In this document: in pieces, positions 1-9,553 of the stretch
Layout: every line of letters starts with the position of its first letter
Numbering within the stretch: position 1 is the stretch's first letter
Assembly: GCA_014240065.1 (NCBI GenBank)
Contig: JAAZXR010000030.1
Coordinates: forward strand, 1-54,609
Length of the DNA stretch: 54,609 nucleotides
Direction: 5' to 3'
DNA from: Myxococcales bacterium
GTDB lineage: Bacteria > Myxococcota_A > Polyangia > Nannocystales > Nannocystaceae
Program-made: the position numbers and the translations under genes
Notes under the pieces: generated by a model
The model's database searches: none
What the model saw: the letters and a program-made list of their open reading frames with translations, nothing else
Told to the model about the DNA's origin: nothing

Positions 1-2981
1 GGGTCCGCCGGGTCGTCGCGAAGTTCGACTCCAGGGTGGTCTGCTTGGTCGGTCGCCGGGTCCGCCGGGTCGTCGCGAAGTTCGACTCCAGGGTGGTCTG
101 CTTGGTCGGTCGTCGGGATATCTTCTGCTCCCGATGCGGCGAGGTTGCTGTCCTCTGTCGGGGTGGACGGCGCCGGTTCGGGGTCGGGTTCAGGGTCTGA
201 ATGCGAGTCAACCGCCGGTTCGGGGTCGGGGTCGGGTTCCGGTTCGGCAGGATCGGCGACCGCGGGTTCGGGTTCGGAAGATGCGGCGACCGCGGGTTCA
301 GGCTCGGGTTCGGGTTCCGGTTCGGGGTCGGCAGATTCCGCGACCGGGGGCTCTGGTTCGGAAGACTCGGCGACCGCGGGTTCAGATTCGGGGTCTGGGT
401 TCGAGTCGGCCGGGGCCGGAAGCTCGTCAACGTCGGGTGAGTCCGTCGCATCATCCTCCCTCGGCTCAGCCTCATTTTCGACCTCTCCGTGACTGGAACT
501 GTCGCCGTCGTCCGTCGTCATTTCGTGGGGCGTTTGTGGATCGCTGGACGCCTCGGCGCCGTCCTCGTTCTCCCCACCGTGCTCCTGCACACCAGACTCC
601 TTCTTGGGTCCGTCATCGATCACGGCGCTGGCGCTGGATTCACCGCTTCCGATGCCGGCTCCGTTTGGGATCTCTCCGCTCGCCATGCTGAGCATGGTCA
701 AGTCGCTCATCGAGTCTTCAGGGTAGACCGTATCGAGGAACGCCGGGATCTTGATGCTGCTCTTGCCCGCGAGCGACGCCAGCTCGGCCTCGGCCTTCGC
801 GAGGTGTTGTTCCCGTCGGCGGAGCCTGTCGCGCCGCACCCGCGCGTGTTGGCGAATCTTGTACCATTTGCGTCCACTGCGAAGCCCGAGCCATGTCGCC
901 GTGCCGAGCGTGAGCAGTCCAAAGGTGCCGGCGACCAAGATAGCGACCCAATAGCGGGTGAAGAACAGCTTCCTCGCTTGAGCATCCATCTCATCGGAGA
1001 TCTCGGGGAGGTTGGTGCGCGCCTCCGCGATCAGCTTCTCACCTCGGTTGAATCGCCGACTGTCGATGGATCGCTCGATTCGGGTTTGAATCACCGAAGA
1101 ATACAAAGACCGAATCGGCGGACGCTCCAACGCGGGATCGAACTCCAGCAACATGTCGAGGCCCTTCCGGAACTCGGTGGCGCTAAATGCATTTTTCGCG
1201 AGCACGAGGACGAGCGCTTCCTTGGCCTTGTCGGGGTTCGGGAACGGGAGGCTCTCAAGCATGGCCATCGCCTTCTTGCTCTCGGCGGGTGACTCAGAGC
1301 GCATCTTTGTCGCGAGCTCCGCGAGGATCCTGATGGTGTCATCCTCGCGGGCCACCACCCTCATCGGCGCGATCTCTACGAGTTTATCGACGGCGCGGAT
1401 CCGGGCTGACTGCGAGACCTCCTCCTCGGTCTCGCCAAAGAACTGATCCTCAAGGTCCTTCGCGTAGCGATCGATCAGCTGTAACTCGCGGGCTTCGTAG
1501 GCTTCGAGGGCCTGCTGTATCGTGACATTCGCGGACAACATCACCCCGCTGGAACGGATGGTGGAGATGGCGACCTGGGCGGCCTCTTCGGTCGCAGAGA
1601 GGAGCAGCTGGCGCGCGATCGTCCGCTCACCTCTCCCGATGGGATCCATGTAAAATCGCAGCAGAGACGGGATGATCGCCGCTCCAAAGGAGTTCACCGC
1701 TTGGAATCCAACGGTCTCGACCTCGTCCGGATGTTCGATGACCCAACGAATTAACGGCTCGATGGCCCCGGAGCTCCTGATCGCGATGTAGAAGTCGAGG
1801 ATCCCGCGCTGCACATCGAGGTTGTCTCGCGCGGCGTGGAGCATCCCTGCGGTTTTCTTGATGTCGAGTGGCTTGAGGACGCTCTTCGCCGCGTCGTGAA
1901 GGTCGGAACGCTTAAAGACGGTGCTCCGCTCGGGAAAGTCGAGGGGGTCGTAGGCGAACTCGAGCAGCTTGGGGAGCGCGTTACGTCGGATCTCTCGGAG
2001 CGCTCGCTTGTACGCGTCGATGAGTCGATTCCCAGACGGCAAGGTGCGCAGGCCGTGGATAGGGAGCTCGATGGTGTTCTCCTCTGTTTGGGCGGTCTCG
2101 TGGCTGAGCGCCGCGCTCATCAAGAGGATGGACATCGGACGGTCGAGGAGCAATAGCGTGCGGAGATCCTCGGGGCGTGCGAACTCAGTGATGATTCCGA
2201 GGAGCCCATGAATGCGGCGAAAGTCGCCTGGTCCAGGGGGAGCGCGGAGCCGCTTCAGCCTCAAGGCGATCTCCCGAATGAGCGTGCGGCGCTCCGCGGC
2301 GGTATACGGGAGACTCCTCGACGAACCCGACTCAAGCCACTCTGAGAGCGCGCGAAAGTCCGTGACGTTTCCATCCGCGACAATACGCCTGAGGTCGTTG
2401 AGGGTCGGGTTGACGAGCGTGTAGTCCGTCACCATGCCGATGTACACGGGGAGGACCGCTGTCGGCACGAGGATGTCCTCAAAGTCCTCGCTCGCGCTGA
2501 CGCTGAACGTCACACCCGCGCGCGCTCGATCCGCGAGCGGTTGCTCAAATGTGAATGTAGGACGAGGCATGGGCTCGGCCAGCTCCTCATCAGAGAGGTC
2601 GAGAGGGCTCGCGACGACTCGACGCCAGGTCCGCTCAAGGTCTTTCGGTTGGATGAAGACGATCTTCGCTTGGATGTCGGTGACGTCTCCGTCGAAGCGA
2701 TGGCTGAGATCTCCGTTCAGCACGAGGCTCGCGGGTCCCTCGTAGACGTCGCGGGCGGCGGAGATGCCATCGGCCTTGAGCCCGACGGTGAGATCGTTGA
2801 GCTGCAAGAGGCCGCTCACCCACTCGCCGTTCATTCGCCGCTCATCGACTTGCTCTTCGGTTTCTGAGAGAAATTCGAGCGAGGGTGGAGTGTCGCCGTA
2901 GGGGGCGATGCCGAGGTCTTCAGCGTCCGTCGGCGGGGCGACGACCGTGCTTAAGATGGCGAGGGCGAGGGAACTCCACAC
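1..2981 (-). CDS. Very large exported single-pass membrane protein, 3' end beyond left edge
   Basis: An uninterrupted minus-strand frame of 993 codons runs from a GTG at 2981 off the left edge. An in-frame TAG lies ten bases upstream of that GTG, so it is the only start that keeps the hydrophobic N-terminus (MWSSLALAILSTVVAPPTDA, a likely signal peptide). Residues about 25-670 are a helix-rich region with no motif I recognise. One membrane segment follows at about 677-700 (YWVAILVAGTFGLLTL), then a basic stretch. From about 710 on there is a long acidic, Ser/Pro-rich tail with Glu-Pro repeats, ending in tandem 19-residue repeats at the edge. The layout suggests a large periplasmic sensor or scaffold domain, one membrane anchor and a disordered cytoplasmic tail. 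The function is unknown. The reading frame is certain; the start is moderately certain because the GGAGG lies too close to it. Confidence 0.85.
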   Translation of the reverse strand, partial: MWSSLALAILSTVVAPPTDAEDLGIAPYGDTPPSLEFLSETEEQVDERRMNGEWVSGLLQLNDLTVGLKADGISAARDVYEGPASLVLNGDLSHRFDGDVTDIQAKIVFIQPKDLERTWRRVVASPLDLSDEELAEPMPRPTFTFEQPLADRARAGVTFSVSASEDFEDILVPTAVLPVYIGMVTDYTLVNPTLNDLRRIVADGNVTDFRALSEWLESGSSRSLPYTAAERRTLIREIALRLKRLRAPPGPGDFRRIHGLLGIITEFARPEDLRTLLLLDRPMSILLMSAALSHETAQTEENTIELPIHGLRTLPSGNRLIDAYKRALREIRRNALPKLLEFAYDPLDFPERSTVFKRSDLHDAAKSVLKPLDIKKTAGMLHAARDNLDVQRGILDFYIAIRSSGAIEPLIRWVIEHPDEVETVGFQAVNSFGAAIIPSLLRFYMDPIGRGERTIARQLLLSATEEAAQVAISTIRSSGVMLSANVTIQQALEAYEARELQLIDRYAKDLEDQFFGETEEEVSQSARIRAVDKLVEIAPMRVVAREDDTIRILAELATKMRSESPAESKKAMAMLESLPFPNPDKAKEALVLVLAKNAFSATEFRKGLDMLLEFDPALERPPIRSLYSSVIQTRIERSIDSRRFNRGEKLIAEARTNLPEISDEMDAQARKLFFTRYWVAILVAGTFGLLTLGTATWLGLRSGRKWYKIRQHARVRRDRLRRREQHLAKAEAELASLAGKSSIKIPAFLDTVYPEDSMSDLTMLSMASGEIPNGAGIGSGESSASAVIDDGPKKESGVQEHGGENEDGAEASSDPQTPHEMTTDDGDSSSHGEVENEAEPREDDATDSPDVDELPAPADSNPDPESEPAVAESSEPEPPVAESADPEPEPEPEPEPAVAASSEPEPAVADPAEPEPDPDPEPAVDSHSDPEPDPEPAPSTPTEDSNLAASGAEDIPTTDQADHPGVELRDDPADPATDQADHPGVELRDDPAD
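4..117. repeat. 57-bp tandem repeat, at least two copies, within the large minus-strand gene
   Basis: Two adjacent 57-bp units (4-60 and 61-117) differ at one base. The array continues to the left edge, so more copies may lie outside. On the minus strand each unit encodes 19 residues (ATDQADHPGVELRDDPADP), so the reading frame is kept whatever the copy number. Confidence 0.95.
160..420. repeat. Imperfect Glu-Pro / Asp-Pro coding repeats
   Basis: Degenerate repeats of a GGTTCGGGTTC-like unit encode runs of EPEP and DPEP separated by PAVA[ED]-type spacers in the tail of the large exported protein. They create long spurious plus-strand Gly/Ser ORFs in the same place. Confidence 0.85.
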
Positions 2982-3222
2982 CCTCCATACATCGGCGTTT
3001 TCCTATGGGACTGTGGGGAGGCCCGCGTGGCTCTCGCGCCGATGCGGGCCGGGATGGGGTTGATGTGGGCCGCCTTGTGGGCGGGAGGCCGTGGAAGGGG
3101 TCGAGAGAGGCGCGGGTTTGCCCGTGGCGAGGAAAAGTTCATCGATTTCATGGATTTGGACTCTCATTGAGCGCACAAGCGGGGGCACCGGCGGTGAGGA
3201 TTTTGGCGTTACAAAACGGAGC

Positions 3223-3513
3223 ATGAAACGGGTAGGTTACGGGTCGTTGCGACCTTCTTCTTCAGACCTTCACCCGACCTCCGGCGGTCGATTTGTGTTC
3301 GAGCGCCAGGCCGATGCGGACCACCGTTATGACGTGGGGGTGTATCTACCGGGAGGGGTGGAGCTCCACGGCGTCCTGTCGGTCGCGGGGGAGGAGGAGG
3401 GCGTGCAGGTAGATACCGAAGATCGCTGGGTGCTCGATCAGATTGAGAAATTGAGTCGAGTCCTCCGTCGCACGAACCAGCGGCGGGTCGTGCGATGGCG
3501 CCCACGCGATTGA
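3223..3513 (+). CDS. Small conserved-looking protein, unknown function
   Basis: This gene encodes 96 residues from the ATG at 3223 (MKRVGYGSLRP). The frame is open further upstream, but that part reads as non-coding. The body contains a compact segment (YDVGVYLPGGVELHGVLS) followed by a helix with WVLDQIEKLSRVLRR and a basic end (RRVVRWRPRD). I believe I have seen similar short proteins in myxobacterial genomes, but I cannot name a family. It has no signal peptide or membrane segment, so it is probably cytoplasmic. It is divergent from the large exported protein and convergent with the Gly-Asp lipoprotein, with which it shares a terminator. Confidence 0.6.
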   Translation: MKRVGYGSLRPSSSDLHPTSGGRFVFERQADADHRYDVGVYLPGGVELHGVLSVAGEEEGVQVDTEDRWVLDQIEKLSRVLRRTNQRRVVRWRPRD

Positions 3514-3537
3514 CAGCGATCCAGGCGTCAGAAAGCA

Positions 3538-3566
3538 AAGAGGAGACCTCGGGTGGGTCTCCTCTT
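3538..3566. terminator. Bidirectional intrinsic terminator between convergent genes
   Basis: A perfect 11-bp stem (AAGAGGAGACC with GGTCTCCTCTT) has a 7-base loop. It lies 24 bases after the plus-strand gene ending at 3513 and 20 bases after the minus-strand gene ending at 3587. The U-tract is weak on both sides. Confidence 0.7.
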
Positions 3567-3586
3567 CATTCGCGTCGCAGCTCGAA

Positions 3587-4339
<753 letters not shown>

Positions 4340-4564
4340 GGTGTAGTTTTCGTTGTGGATGGCCTCGAGAGTCGGACGCCGAGGCCACCGGTTCATTCTC
4401 TCTCAGCCCTCGAACTCGGTCGAGTCTCGTGTTGTGGGAGGCTGGCATCGCGCCCTTGCCGCCGCAAGGAGGCCGAAAAGCGATGTTCTTGAGTGTTTGG
4501 CTGAATCACGGCCGGGGTGCGTTCGCGCAAAATCCGCAGGTGGCCAGTCCAGAGGCGGAATTTG

Positions 4565-5581
4565 TTACTCCACGGTCCAGGTGTGGCCGGTGCGGAGGAG
4601 CGCGTCGACGCTATCAATCTTGGAGTTCGCCTTCGCGTGCTCGACCTGCGCATGCACCCCCCGATCATAGGGGTTCGAGCCGGGCTCGCAGTACAAGACG
4701 CCAAGCGCGATGGGGAAACGAGGTGGTTCGAGGTTCGCGAGCAGCAGCGCCATGGATTTGTTGGTCTCGTCATGAACGAGGACGTCGTCCTCGGTGACGC
4801 CGTGCTCCCCGATGGTCACCACCTCAAGCTCGATGGTCTTCGCGTTAAGTCGCAACCCCTTGTTGTCACCGAAGCGCATGGGCTGGCCATGCTCAAGGCG
4901 CAGCTGCGATTCGTCGGCGACCTCCTTGTCCTTGACGTGGGACCACGCGCCGTCGTTGAACACCGGACAGTTCTGCAGGATCTCGATGAAGCTCGCTCCC
5001 CGGTACTGATGGGCGCGCGTGAAGACAGGGCCGAGATGTTTCGCGTCTGTGTCGATGGTCCGCGCGATAAATCTCCCGCCCGAGCCCAACGCGAACGAAG
5101 CGGGGACGACGGGCGCGTCGACGGAGCCCATGGGGGTCGATGGTGTTCGAAGACCGACCAGAGACGTGGGGGAGTACTGACCTTTCGTGAGCCCGTAGAT
5201 GCGATTATTGAACAGCATGATCTGCAGGTCGACGTTGCGCCGGAGCACGTGCAGCATGTGATTGCCGCCGATGCTGAGCCCGTCACCGTCTCCCGTAATC
5301 ATCCAGATGTCCAACTCTGGGTTGGCGAGCTTGAGCCCGGTCGCGACGGCCGGAGCGCGGCCGTGGATCGTGTGGAACCCGTAGGTGTCCATATAGTAGG
5401 GGAAGCGGCTCGAGCAGCCGATGCCCGAGATGAAGACGGTGTTCTCGCGGGTGACCCCGAGGGCGGGGAGCGTCCGCTGGAGGGTCGCGAGGATGGCGTA
5501 GTCGCCACAACCAGGGCACCAGCGGATGTCCTGGTCCGAGGTGAAGTCTTTGCGAGTGAGCTTTTGCGTGGGCGCGTTCAT
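4565..5581 (-). CDS. korB: 2-oxoacid:ferredoxin oxidoreductase, beta subunit (probably 2-oxoglutarate)
   Basis: This 338-residue protein has the length and sequence of the thiamine-diphosphate-binding beta subunit. It carries the WCPGCGDY motif (Cys22, Cys25) and a further Cys in GIGCSSR, which are expected [4Fe-4S] ligands. The thiamine-diphosphate motif is TGDGDGLSIGGNH with NNRIYGLTKGQYSPTS. With KorA it would decarboxylate 2-oxoglutarate oxidatively to succinyl-CoA and reduce ferredoxin. The start has an AAGAGGA ribosome site and lies 20 bases after korA, so the two form an operon. Assignment to 2-oxoglutarate rather than pyruvate rests on overall resemblance to KorB and is less sure than the family. 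No separate ferredoxin-like delta subunit is present nearby. Confidence 0.93.
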   Translation of the reverse strand: MNAPTQKLTRKDFTSDQDIRWCPGCGDYAILATLQRTLPALGVTRENTVFISGIGCSSRFPYYMDTYGFHTIHGRAPAVATGLKLANPELDIWMITGDGDGLSIGGNHMLHVLRRNVDLQIMLFNNRIYGLTKGQYSPTSLVGLRTPSTPMGSVDAPVVPASFALGSGGRFIARTIDTDAKHLGPVFTRAHQYRGASFIEILQNCPVFNDGAWSHVKDKEVADESQLRLEHGQPMRFGDNKGLRLNAKTIELEVVTIGEHGVTEDDVLVHDETNKSMALLLANLEPPRFPIALGVLYCEPGSNPYDRGVHAQVEHAKANSKIDSVDALLRTGHTWTVE

Positions 5582-5601
5582 GGCTTCGAGTCCTCTTCTT
5601 C

Positions 5602-7470
5602 TCAGCTGTTGGGGAGGTGGTCGTGGATGGCGGAGACGATCTCGGACACCTTGAAAGGCTGTCCGGAGATCTTATTGATGCCCTGGGCGTCGACGAGATA
5701 TTCGCCGCGGAGAATCTTGACCAGCATGCCGTTGTTCATTTCTGGCACGATGACCCGCTTGAAGCTTCGGAGGAGCTCTCCGGTGTTCTTGGGCATCGGG
5801 TTGAGGTGGCGCAGATGGGCGTGGGACACTCGGTGGCCCTCTTTTCGCGCGCGGCGCACGGCTTGGCGAATCGCGCCGTGGGTCGAGCCCCAACCGACGA
5901 TGAGGAGGTCGCCGCTCGCTTCGCCCTCTTCGATCCCGAGGTCCGGGATGTCGTTGGCGATGTTGGCGATCTTCTGCGCCCGCATCTTGGTCATGAGGTG
6001 ATGGTTCTCAGGCTCGTACGAGATATTTCCCGACTCGCGGTCTTTCTCGATGCCCCCGATGCGGTGTTCGAGCCCAGGGGTGCCCGGTTTCGGCCAGATC
6101 CGGCTGAGGGTCGCCTCGTCGCGAATGTAGGGGTGAAAATCTGGAGTGTCGCTGCCCGCGAACTCGACCGGGAAAGGTGTCAAGTCGGCCATGCTCGGGA
6201 TCTTCCAGGGCTCCGCGCCGTTGGCGAGGTAACCGTCGGTCAGCAGCATGACGGGGGTCATGTACTTGGTCGTGAGTCGGACAGCTTCAATGGCCTGAAA
6301 GAAACACTCCCCCGGGGTGCTCGCGGAGATCACGGGGAGCGGCGCGTCACCGTTCCTTCCGTAGATCGCCTGGAACAGATCGGATTGCTCGGTTTTGGTG
6401 GGGAGGCCGGTGCTGGGGCCGCCCCGCTGGATGTCGATGACGACCAAGGGAAGCTCCGTCATGATCGCGAGGCCGATGGCCTCGGCCTTGAGCGCGATGC
6501 CGGGGCCGGAGGTGGTGGTGACGCCGAGGGAGCCGCCGAAGGAGGCGCCGATCGCCGCGCAGACCGCCGCAATTTCATCCTCCGCTTGGAAGGTGACGAC
6601 CCCGAAATTTTTGAGTCGAGACAGCGCGTGCAGCACCGTGGAGGCCGGCGTGATCGGGTAAGAGCCGAGCATAAGCTGCAACTCTGAGAGCTTCGACGCG
6701 GCGACGAGGCCCCACGCGAGCGCCTCGTTGCCGGTGACGTTGCGGTAGGTACCGGGGGACAGGGTCGCCTTGGGGACCTTGTAGATGTGGACGCCGGTGG
6801 GCATCTCGGCGGTCTCGCCGTACGCGTGCCCGGCCTTGAGCGCGGCGATGTTGGAGTCGCGCACGACCTCTTTTTTCGCAAACTTTTGCCCGAGCCAGTT
6901 CTCGGTGTTTTTTGTGTCGCGACCAAACAGCCACAGCACGAGGCCGAGGGTCCACATGTTTTTGGAACGCAGGGCCTCTTTGGTCCCGAGGTCGAAGGGT
7001 TCGACGGCGGCGAGGGTGTGTTTGGAGATGTCGAGTTTTACGAGGCGGTAGGCGGCGAGCGTGTCGTCGTCGAGCGGGTTTTGCTCATAGCCGGCTTTCT
7101 TCAGGTTGCCCTTGGTGAAGGCGCCCTCGTTGACGATGAGCAGGCCCCCGTCCACAAGATCCGCGACGTTGGTCTTCAGCGCCGCGGGGTTCATGGCGAT
7201 CAGCACGTCAGGGGCGTCTCCCGGCGTCATGATGTCGTGGGAGGCGACGTGAATCTGGAATCCGGAGACGCCGTAGGTCGAGCCGGCCGGCGCTCGAATC
7301 TCCGCCGGAAAGTCCGGGAAGGTCGAGAGGTCGTTGCCGACCATGGCGGAGGAGTGGGTGAACTGCGCTCCGGTCAGCTGCATGCCGTCGCCGGAGTCGC
7401 CTGCGAAGCGGATTACGACCGAGTCGATTTCTTCACGTTCGATATTGTTGGGGGAAGCGCCGCCATCCAT
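5602..7470 (-). CDS. korA: 2-oxoacid:ferredoxin oxidoreductase, fused gamma-alpha subunit
   Basis: This protein has 622 residues from the ATG at 7470, which has GAGG eight bases upstream; another ATG at 7476 sits too near that site. The gamma domain comes first (VVIRFAGDSGDGMQLTG, about 12-200). The alpha domain follows with the signature YPITPAS and EDEIAAVCAAIGASFGG, then the pyrimidine-binding and C-terminal domains (LLIVGWGSTHGAIRQAVRRA). This fused order is typical of KorA in aerobic and facultative bacteria. It forms the enzyme with KorB, encoded immediately downstream. Together they duplicate the reaction of SucAB-Lpd at 14-20 kb but pass electrons to ferredoxin. Confidence 0.93.
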   Translation of the reverse strand: MDGGASPNNIEREEIDSVVIRFAGDSGDGMQLTGAQFTHSSAMVGNDLSTFPDFPAEIRAPAGSTYGVSGFQIHVASHDIMTPGDAPDVLIAMNPAALKTNVADLVDGGLLIVNEGAFTKGNLKKAGYEQNPLDDDTLAAYRLVKLDISKHTLAAVEPFDLGTKEALRSKNMWTLGLVLWLFGRDTKNTENWLGQKFAKKEVVRDSNIAALKAGHAYGETAEMPTGVHIYKVPKATLSPGTYRNVTGNEALAWGLVAASKLSELQLMLGSYPITPASTVLHALSRLKNFGVVTFQAEDEIAAVCAAIGASFGGSLGVTTTSGPGIALKAEAIGLAIMTELPLVVIDIQRGGPSTGLPTKTEQSDLFQAIYGRNGDAPLPVISASTPGECFFQAIEAVRLTTKYMTPVMLLTDGYLANGAEPWKIPSMADLTPFPVEFAGSDTPDFHPYIRDEATLSRIWPKPGTPGLEHRIGGIEKDRESGNISYEPENHHLMTKMRAQKIANIANDIPDLGIEEGEASGDLLIVGWGSTHGAIRQAVRRARKEGHRVSHAHLRHLNPMPKNTGELLRSFKRVIVPEMNNGMLVKILRGEYLVDAQGINKISGQPFKVSEIVSAIHDHLPNS

Positions 7471-7860
7471 ATTCATGTCCTCGTAGGCGTGTGTATCGCG
7501 CACCTGCGCGGTGTTTTGCCTGGTTGGAGTTTGGACCCGTTTGGGGCGCTTGTCACGAAAAGCGGGTGGAGGAAGACTCACAAAATCCACCGCTACGAGC
7601 TGAATTTCGCCCAATTTTGTCCGGTCTTGCGGCTGTTGGGAGGGAGATCGCGGGCTGCCTCGCTTCGCGGCATGTTCCGGGACACTGGGGGCGCATGAGA
7701 CCCAGCCGCGCGCGCGCAGTCCCCCATGTGCGTGAAGCGATGGGGGGGCGGGGCGGGGAACAAAGCTTGGCGGGGCACCGCAGCGGCCGCTAGATCCCCC
7801 AGGCGCAAAAACCGAAGCCTCGACCAGGAGACGTAGGTCGAGGTTGCGGTGCCGACGCAG
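7471..7860. other. Intergenic region upstream of korA
   Basis: This 390-bp stretch holds no convincing gene. It contains the terminator of the lipoprotein gene at 7818-7843 and must contain the korA promoter, but no clear -35/-10 pair is visible. ORFs crossing it have the wrong composition or are extensions of korA or the lipoprotein frame. Confidence 0.7.
7811..7843 (-). terminator. Intrinsic terminator of the TTGDP lipoprotein gene
   Basis: On the minus strand a perfect 8-bp stem (CCTCGACC with GGTCGAGG, 7818-7843) has a 10-base loop and is followed by TTCGGTTTTTG. It begins 18 bases after the stop at 7861. Confidence 0.75.
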
Positions 7861-8628
7861 CTACCACATGCAAAGGCCGTAGCTCGTCGCTGATTCGCCC
7901 TCGCAAAATGAGCCGAGGGGACACTCGTTGTCCGCCAGGCAAAGCAAGGCGCATCGGTCCAGCGCGAGACACTCGCCCTGCGCAGTTTGACACTCCTCGT
8001 TTGGGCCGAGGCACTCCGCGTCGGTCGTGCAAGGAACACCCGTCAGCGTCCCGATCGCGCACTGGATCATGGCCGTCGCGGTCGGGTGGGATGGGCACTC
8101 TGAGGTGAGCCCGTTCGGACATCCCGGTGCGCAGTAGGATCCGTTGAATCCGCCGATGGTGGTCGTGGTCTCGCCGGTCAGACAGCCGACACCCGGGTCG
8201 CCGTAGGGATCTGTGTTCATGGTGGGGACGACGCAGATCCCTCCCTCACAGCTCAGCCCGGCGTCGCAGGTGTTGTTTCCGTAGCAGGCACATCCCTCGG
8301 TCCCCATGGGGCAGCTGCCGTCCGTGGTGCTCGAGGAGGTGGTGGACGTGGTGGGGTCGCCGGTGGTGGTGGGGTCGCCGGTGGTGGTGGGGTCGCCGGT
8401 GGTGGTGGGGTCGCCAGTGGTGGGGTCGCCGGTGGTGGGGTCGCCGGTGGTGGCGGTCCCCTCGCCGCTCTCGCTGTTGGAGTCAGAGGAGGTCGTGTAT
8501 CCCGAGCCGGCGCTGGTGGGGCCCGAACTTGAGAACAAGGTGTCGTTGGCGGAATCGTCTTTCACCTCACACGCGGAGAGGGACAGGACGAGGGCGGCAC
8601 TGAGACTAAAGTAGTGGCGAAGTTTCAT
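7861..8628 (-). CDS. Cys-rich lipoprotein with Thr-Thr-Gly-Asp-Pro spacer
   Basis: This 255-residue protein has a classical lipoprotein signal (MKLRHYFSLSAALVLSLSAC) with the lipid-bearing Cys at 20. A Ser/Thr-rich region follows, then seven TTGDP-type repeats at about 58-95. The Cys-rich C-terminal domain includes CPMGTEGCACYGNNTC, CVVP and a segment typical of myxobacterial secreted proteins (CTTDAECLGPNEEC). That last kind of motif recurs in Nannocystaceae proteins and resembles short disulfide knots. It is probably an outer-membrane-anchored surface protein with an extended spacer; its ligand is unknown. It is transcribed alone, with a hairpin terminator downstream and an extended -10-like TGCTACCGT 30 bases upstream. 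Confidence 0.88.
   Translation of the reverse strand: MKLRHYFSLSAALVLSLSACEVKDDSANDTLFSSSGPTSAGSGYTTSSDSNSESGEGTATTGDPTTGDPTTGDPTTTGDPTTTGDPTTTGDPTTSTTSSSTTDGSCPMGTEGCACYGNNTCDAGLSCEGGICVVPTMNTDPYGDPGVGCLTGETTTTIGGFNGSYCAPGCPNGLTSECPSHPTATAMIQCAIGTLTGVPCTTDAECLGPNEECQTAQGECLALDRCALLCLADNECPLGSFCEGESATSYGLCMW
8349..8452. repeat. 15- and 18-bp tandem coding repeats (TTGDP / TTTGDP)
   Basis: About seven units built around GTGGTGGGGTCGCCG encode the threonine-rich spacer of the lipoprotein on the minus strand. Unit lengths of 15 and 18 bp keep the frame, as expected for a repeat that expands by slippage. Confidence 0.9.
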
Positions 8629-8916
8629 GGCGAATACAACTCTCTAACGCCGCAAACGGTAGCAGATTTTTGGACGCGGGTCGTCCGTGGGCGCTCATCG
8701 AGCGTGGTTTTGCCATACGAAGACAATGCGCGACGGACCGACAGTGGCGCAATTCGCGGATTGGCTCAGATCGCACAGCCGAAGAAACGGCGGTATTCCA
8801 CAAGACACATCATTCCGCCCATGAAGACGTCGGCACGATCGGCGTCCTCTCGTTCTCTTCAGCGTGAACGTCAGATGCGCGTTCATGCGCTCTTTGATCC
8901 GACGGAGCGAGGCGCG

Positions 8917-9441
8917 TCAGGGCTGTGGATCGTCGCCGTCACTGCCCGTGAAGGATCGCATCGTCTCGGCGTAGGGGACACGCCGGTGTGTCCCAAAGCC
9001 GAGGCGATTGTCGGTGAGTTTCGCCCATCCAATCTCGAGGACGTACAAAGATGGCGGCGAGGAGGATTCGAGAGCCGCACGCGCCACTGGGTGCGCGCGG
9101 AGATACAGTGACGTGAGGCGCGACGATTCGGTCGCGCCGAGCGAGCGCTGGCGCGAGACGTAGCCGCGAAGTTGTACGCCCCGAAGCTCCGCGACGTCTT
9201 TCGATTCGAGATAGACCGCCGCGCTCACGAGGGTCGGACCGTCGCCGAGCATCCGGCCGTGCTCGGTCTCAGGATCGCTCACGAACAGCAGGCGAGGGCC
9301 GCGTTCACCGGCCGCAGACCCGTCCGCGTCGACCGCGTAAAACAGGGGGGTGGTGTACGGACCCGCCGCGTTTGTCGTGCTCAACGCCAGCACCCATCGC
9401 TCTGAGAGGAGCCTCACGATATGCGCGTGGTCGTCGCTCAC
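8917..9441 (-). CDS. Pyridoxamine 5'-phosphate oxidase-like FMN-binding protein
   Basis: This 174-residue protein begins with the N-terminal pattern of the split-barrel flavin reductase-like superfamily, as in YhbP-type proteins: a short helix, then WVLALSTTNAAGPYTTPLFYAVD. Further features are LLFVSDPETEHGRML, AAVYLESKDVAELRGVQLRG and a C-terminal IGWAKLTDNRLGFGTHRR strand pair. It is likely to bind FMN, or a related cofactor, as a dimer in the cytoplasm; the substrate cannot be inferred. It stands alone, divergent from the TPR gene at 9554. The 288 bp between it and the lipoprotein at 8628 hold no supported gene. Confidence 0.8.
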   Translation of the reverse strand: MSDDHAHIVRLLSERWVLALSTTNAAGPYTTPLFYAVDADGSAAGERGPRLLFVSDPETEHGRMLGDGPTLVSAAVYLESKDVAELRGVQLRGYVSRQRSLGATESSRLTSLYLRAHPVARAALESSSPPSLYVLEIGWAKLTDNRLGFGTHRRVPYAETMRSFTGSDGDDPQP

Positions 9442-9553
9442 ACTGTCTTTCTAGCCGAGTATGGGGATATTTGCACCTTGGGTGGCCGGGGGGCCGCACG
9501 CGCGGTGACGACGAGCCCTCAGACCCGTGGGAGCGCGTGATAGATTGCCGCGC

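Noticed and set aside
145-691. Overlapping Gly/Ser- and Arg-rich plus-strand ORFs
   Set aside because: They mirror the Glu-Pro repeats of the large minus-strand protein, whose frame is open across the entire 2.98 kb.
4517-6001. A 494-codon plus-strand ORF
   Set aside because: It lies antisense to korB and korA, whose products are recognised; its translation is Arg/Gly/Val-rich and without motifs, as usual for antisense frames in GC-rich DNA.
6787-7698. A 303-codon plus-strand ORF
   Set aside because: Antisense to korA, Gly/Val/Arg-rich and without a recognisable domain.
8614-9111. A 165-codon plus-strand ORF between the lipoprotein and split-barrel genes
   Set aside because: Half of it is antisense to the split-barrel gene and the rest is basic sequence without motif or ribosome site.
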